Below, piece by piece: positions 5,617-5,800 of a DNA stretch of 5,800 nt (position 1 is its first letter; every line of letters starts with the position of its first letter). Source of the stretch: Deltaproteobacteria bacterium (GTDB lineage: Bacteria > Desulfobacterota > JADFXK01); NCBI GenBank assembly GCA_015233285.1, contig JADFYA010000147.1:2575-8374 (forward strand), given 5' to 3'. A program made the position numbers and the translations under genes. The notes below the pieces were generated by a model. That model was not told the DNA's origin. It made no database searches and worked only from the letters and a program-made list of their open reading frames with translations.

Positions 5617-5645
5617 GAAATACAAGGGCGGGATTCTTTTGTCAA
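5617..5645 (-). promoter_or_regulatory. Sigma70-type promoter of the parA gene
   Basis: On the - strand a perfect -35 box TTGACA (5645-5640) is followed after 17 bases by TATTTC (5622-5617), a weak -10 box. The start would fall near 5610, about 44 bases before the parA ATG. The -35 box overlaps the TGA stop (5642-5644) of the open frame that enters from the right edge. Only a poor ribosome binding site (AGAAAG, 5580-5575) precedes the ATG. Confidence 0.55.
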
Positions 5646-5800
5646 GTCTTTTTAGCCAAGATCAGCAATTCTAATTCGTTTGGAGTTCGGTTGTCATAGC
5701 CCATATCACCATAAAGATAACTGCCGTGTACTAAGTAAACACTTTGAACCCTCCACAATTTCCCGCGTATGGTTGGCCGGGCACGCCGACGAATCAAATC
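5642..5800 (-). CDS. Possible 3' end of an unidentified gene (5' end outside window)
   Basis: On the - strand the frame is open from the window edge to a TGA at 5642-5644, giving 52 codons. The translation looks protein-like. It starts basic (RRRARPTIRGKLWR), continues with a hydrophobic/aromatic stretch (VYLVHGSYLYG) and ends with GYDNRTPNELELLILAKKT. The YDNRTPNE portion loosely recalls the C-terminal YNxRRPH motif of IS3-family transposases, but the rest does not fit and I do not assign it. It points toward parA, and its stop overlaps the parA -35 box. A 52-codon open stretch can arise by chance, so confidence is limited. Confidence 0.35.
   Translation of the reverse strand, partial: DLIRRRARPTIRGKLWRVQSVYLVHGSYLYGDMGYDNRTPNELELLILAKKT

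Noticed and set aside
5102..5674. Long + strand open frames opposite the parA gene
   Set aside because: The - strand has all ParA motifs in order; the + strand products have no recognisable pattern.

Overview
The window looks like chromosomal DNA of moderate GC content from a Gram-negative bacterium. The style of the proteins suggests a Desulfobacterota/Deltaproteobacteria-type genome, but this is an impression from protein families and no marker gene fixes the taxon. There are no rRNA or tRNA genes, no CRISPR array and no intact insertion sequence.

The left part (1-2617) is read on the + strand. It holds the tail of a small membrane protein, then a short cation-diffusion-facilitator-type transporter with an atypical metal site and a cysteine-rich C-terminus. 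Nine bases further on is a conserved-looking 110-residue protein of unknown function. Next come a stand-alone STAS-domain protein of the anti-sigma-factor-antagonist type and, after a 168-base gap that can fold into a branched RNA, a class I SAM-dependent methyltransferase starting at TTG. The transporter and the 110-residue gene probably form one transcript; the STAS gene may belong to it.

A strong hairpin terminator at 2660-2712 separates this block from a convergent group on the - strand (2750-5566). In transcription order the group has three members. First is a ParA-family ATPase gene that is complete except for one in-frame TGA at codon 171. Second is a 488-residue protein with a transposase-type helix-turn-helix at the N-terminus, one transmembrane helix and a long extracytoplasmic part ending in a Lys/Glu/Ala-rich tail. 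Third is a 101-residue protein with two membrane helices and a C-terminal coiled coil. Good sigma70-type promoters can be read upstream of both the parA gene and the helix-turn-helix gene. The far right edge (5642-5800) holds an open frame on the - strand that is probably the 3' end of another gene.

The most interesting hypothesis is that the ParA, the membrane-tethered DNA-binding-type protein and the small membrane coiled-coil protein form a positioning or tethering module: a ParA ATPase without ParB, with a possible membrane-bound partner. The co-orientation and architectures are seen in the sequence; the functional link is inferred. The in-frame TGA needs to be resolved first, as sequencing error, true mutation or recoding.
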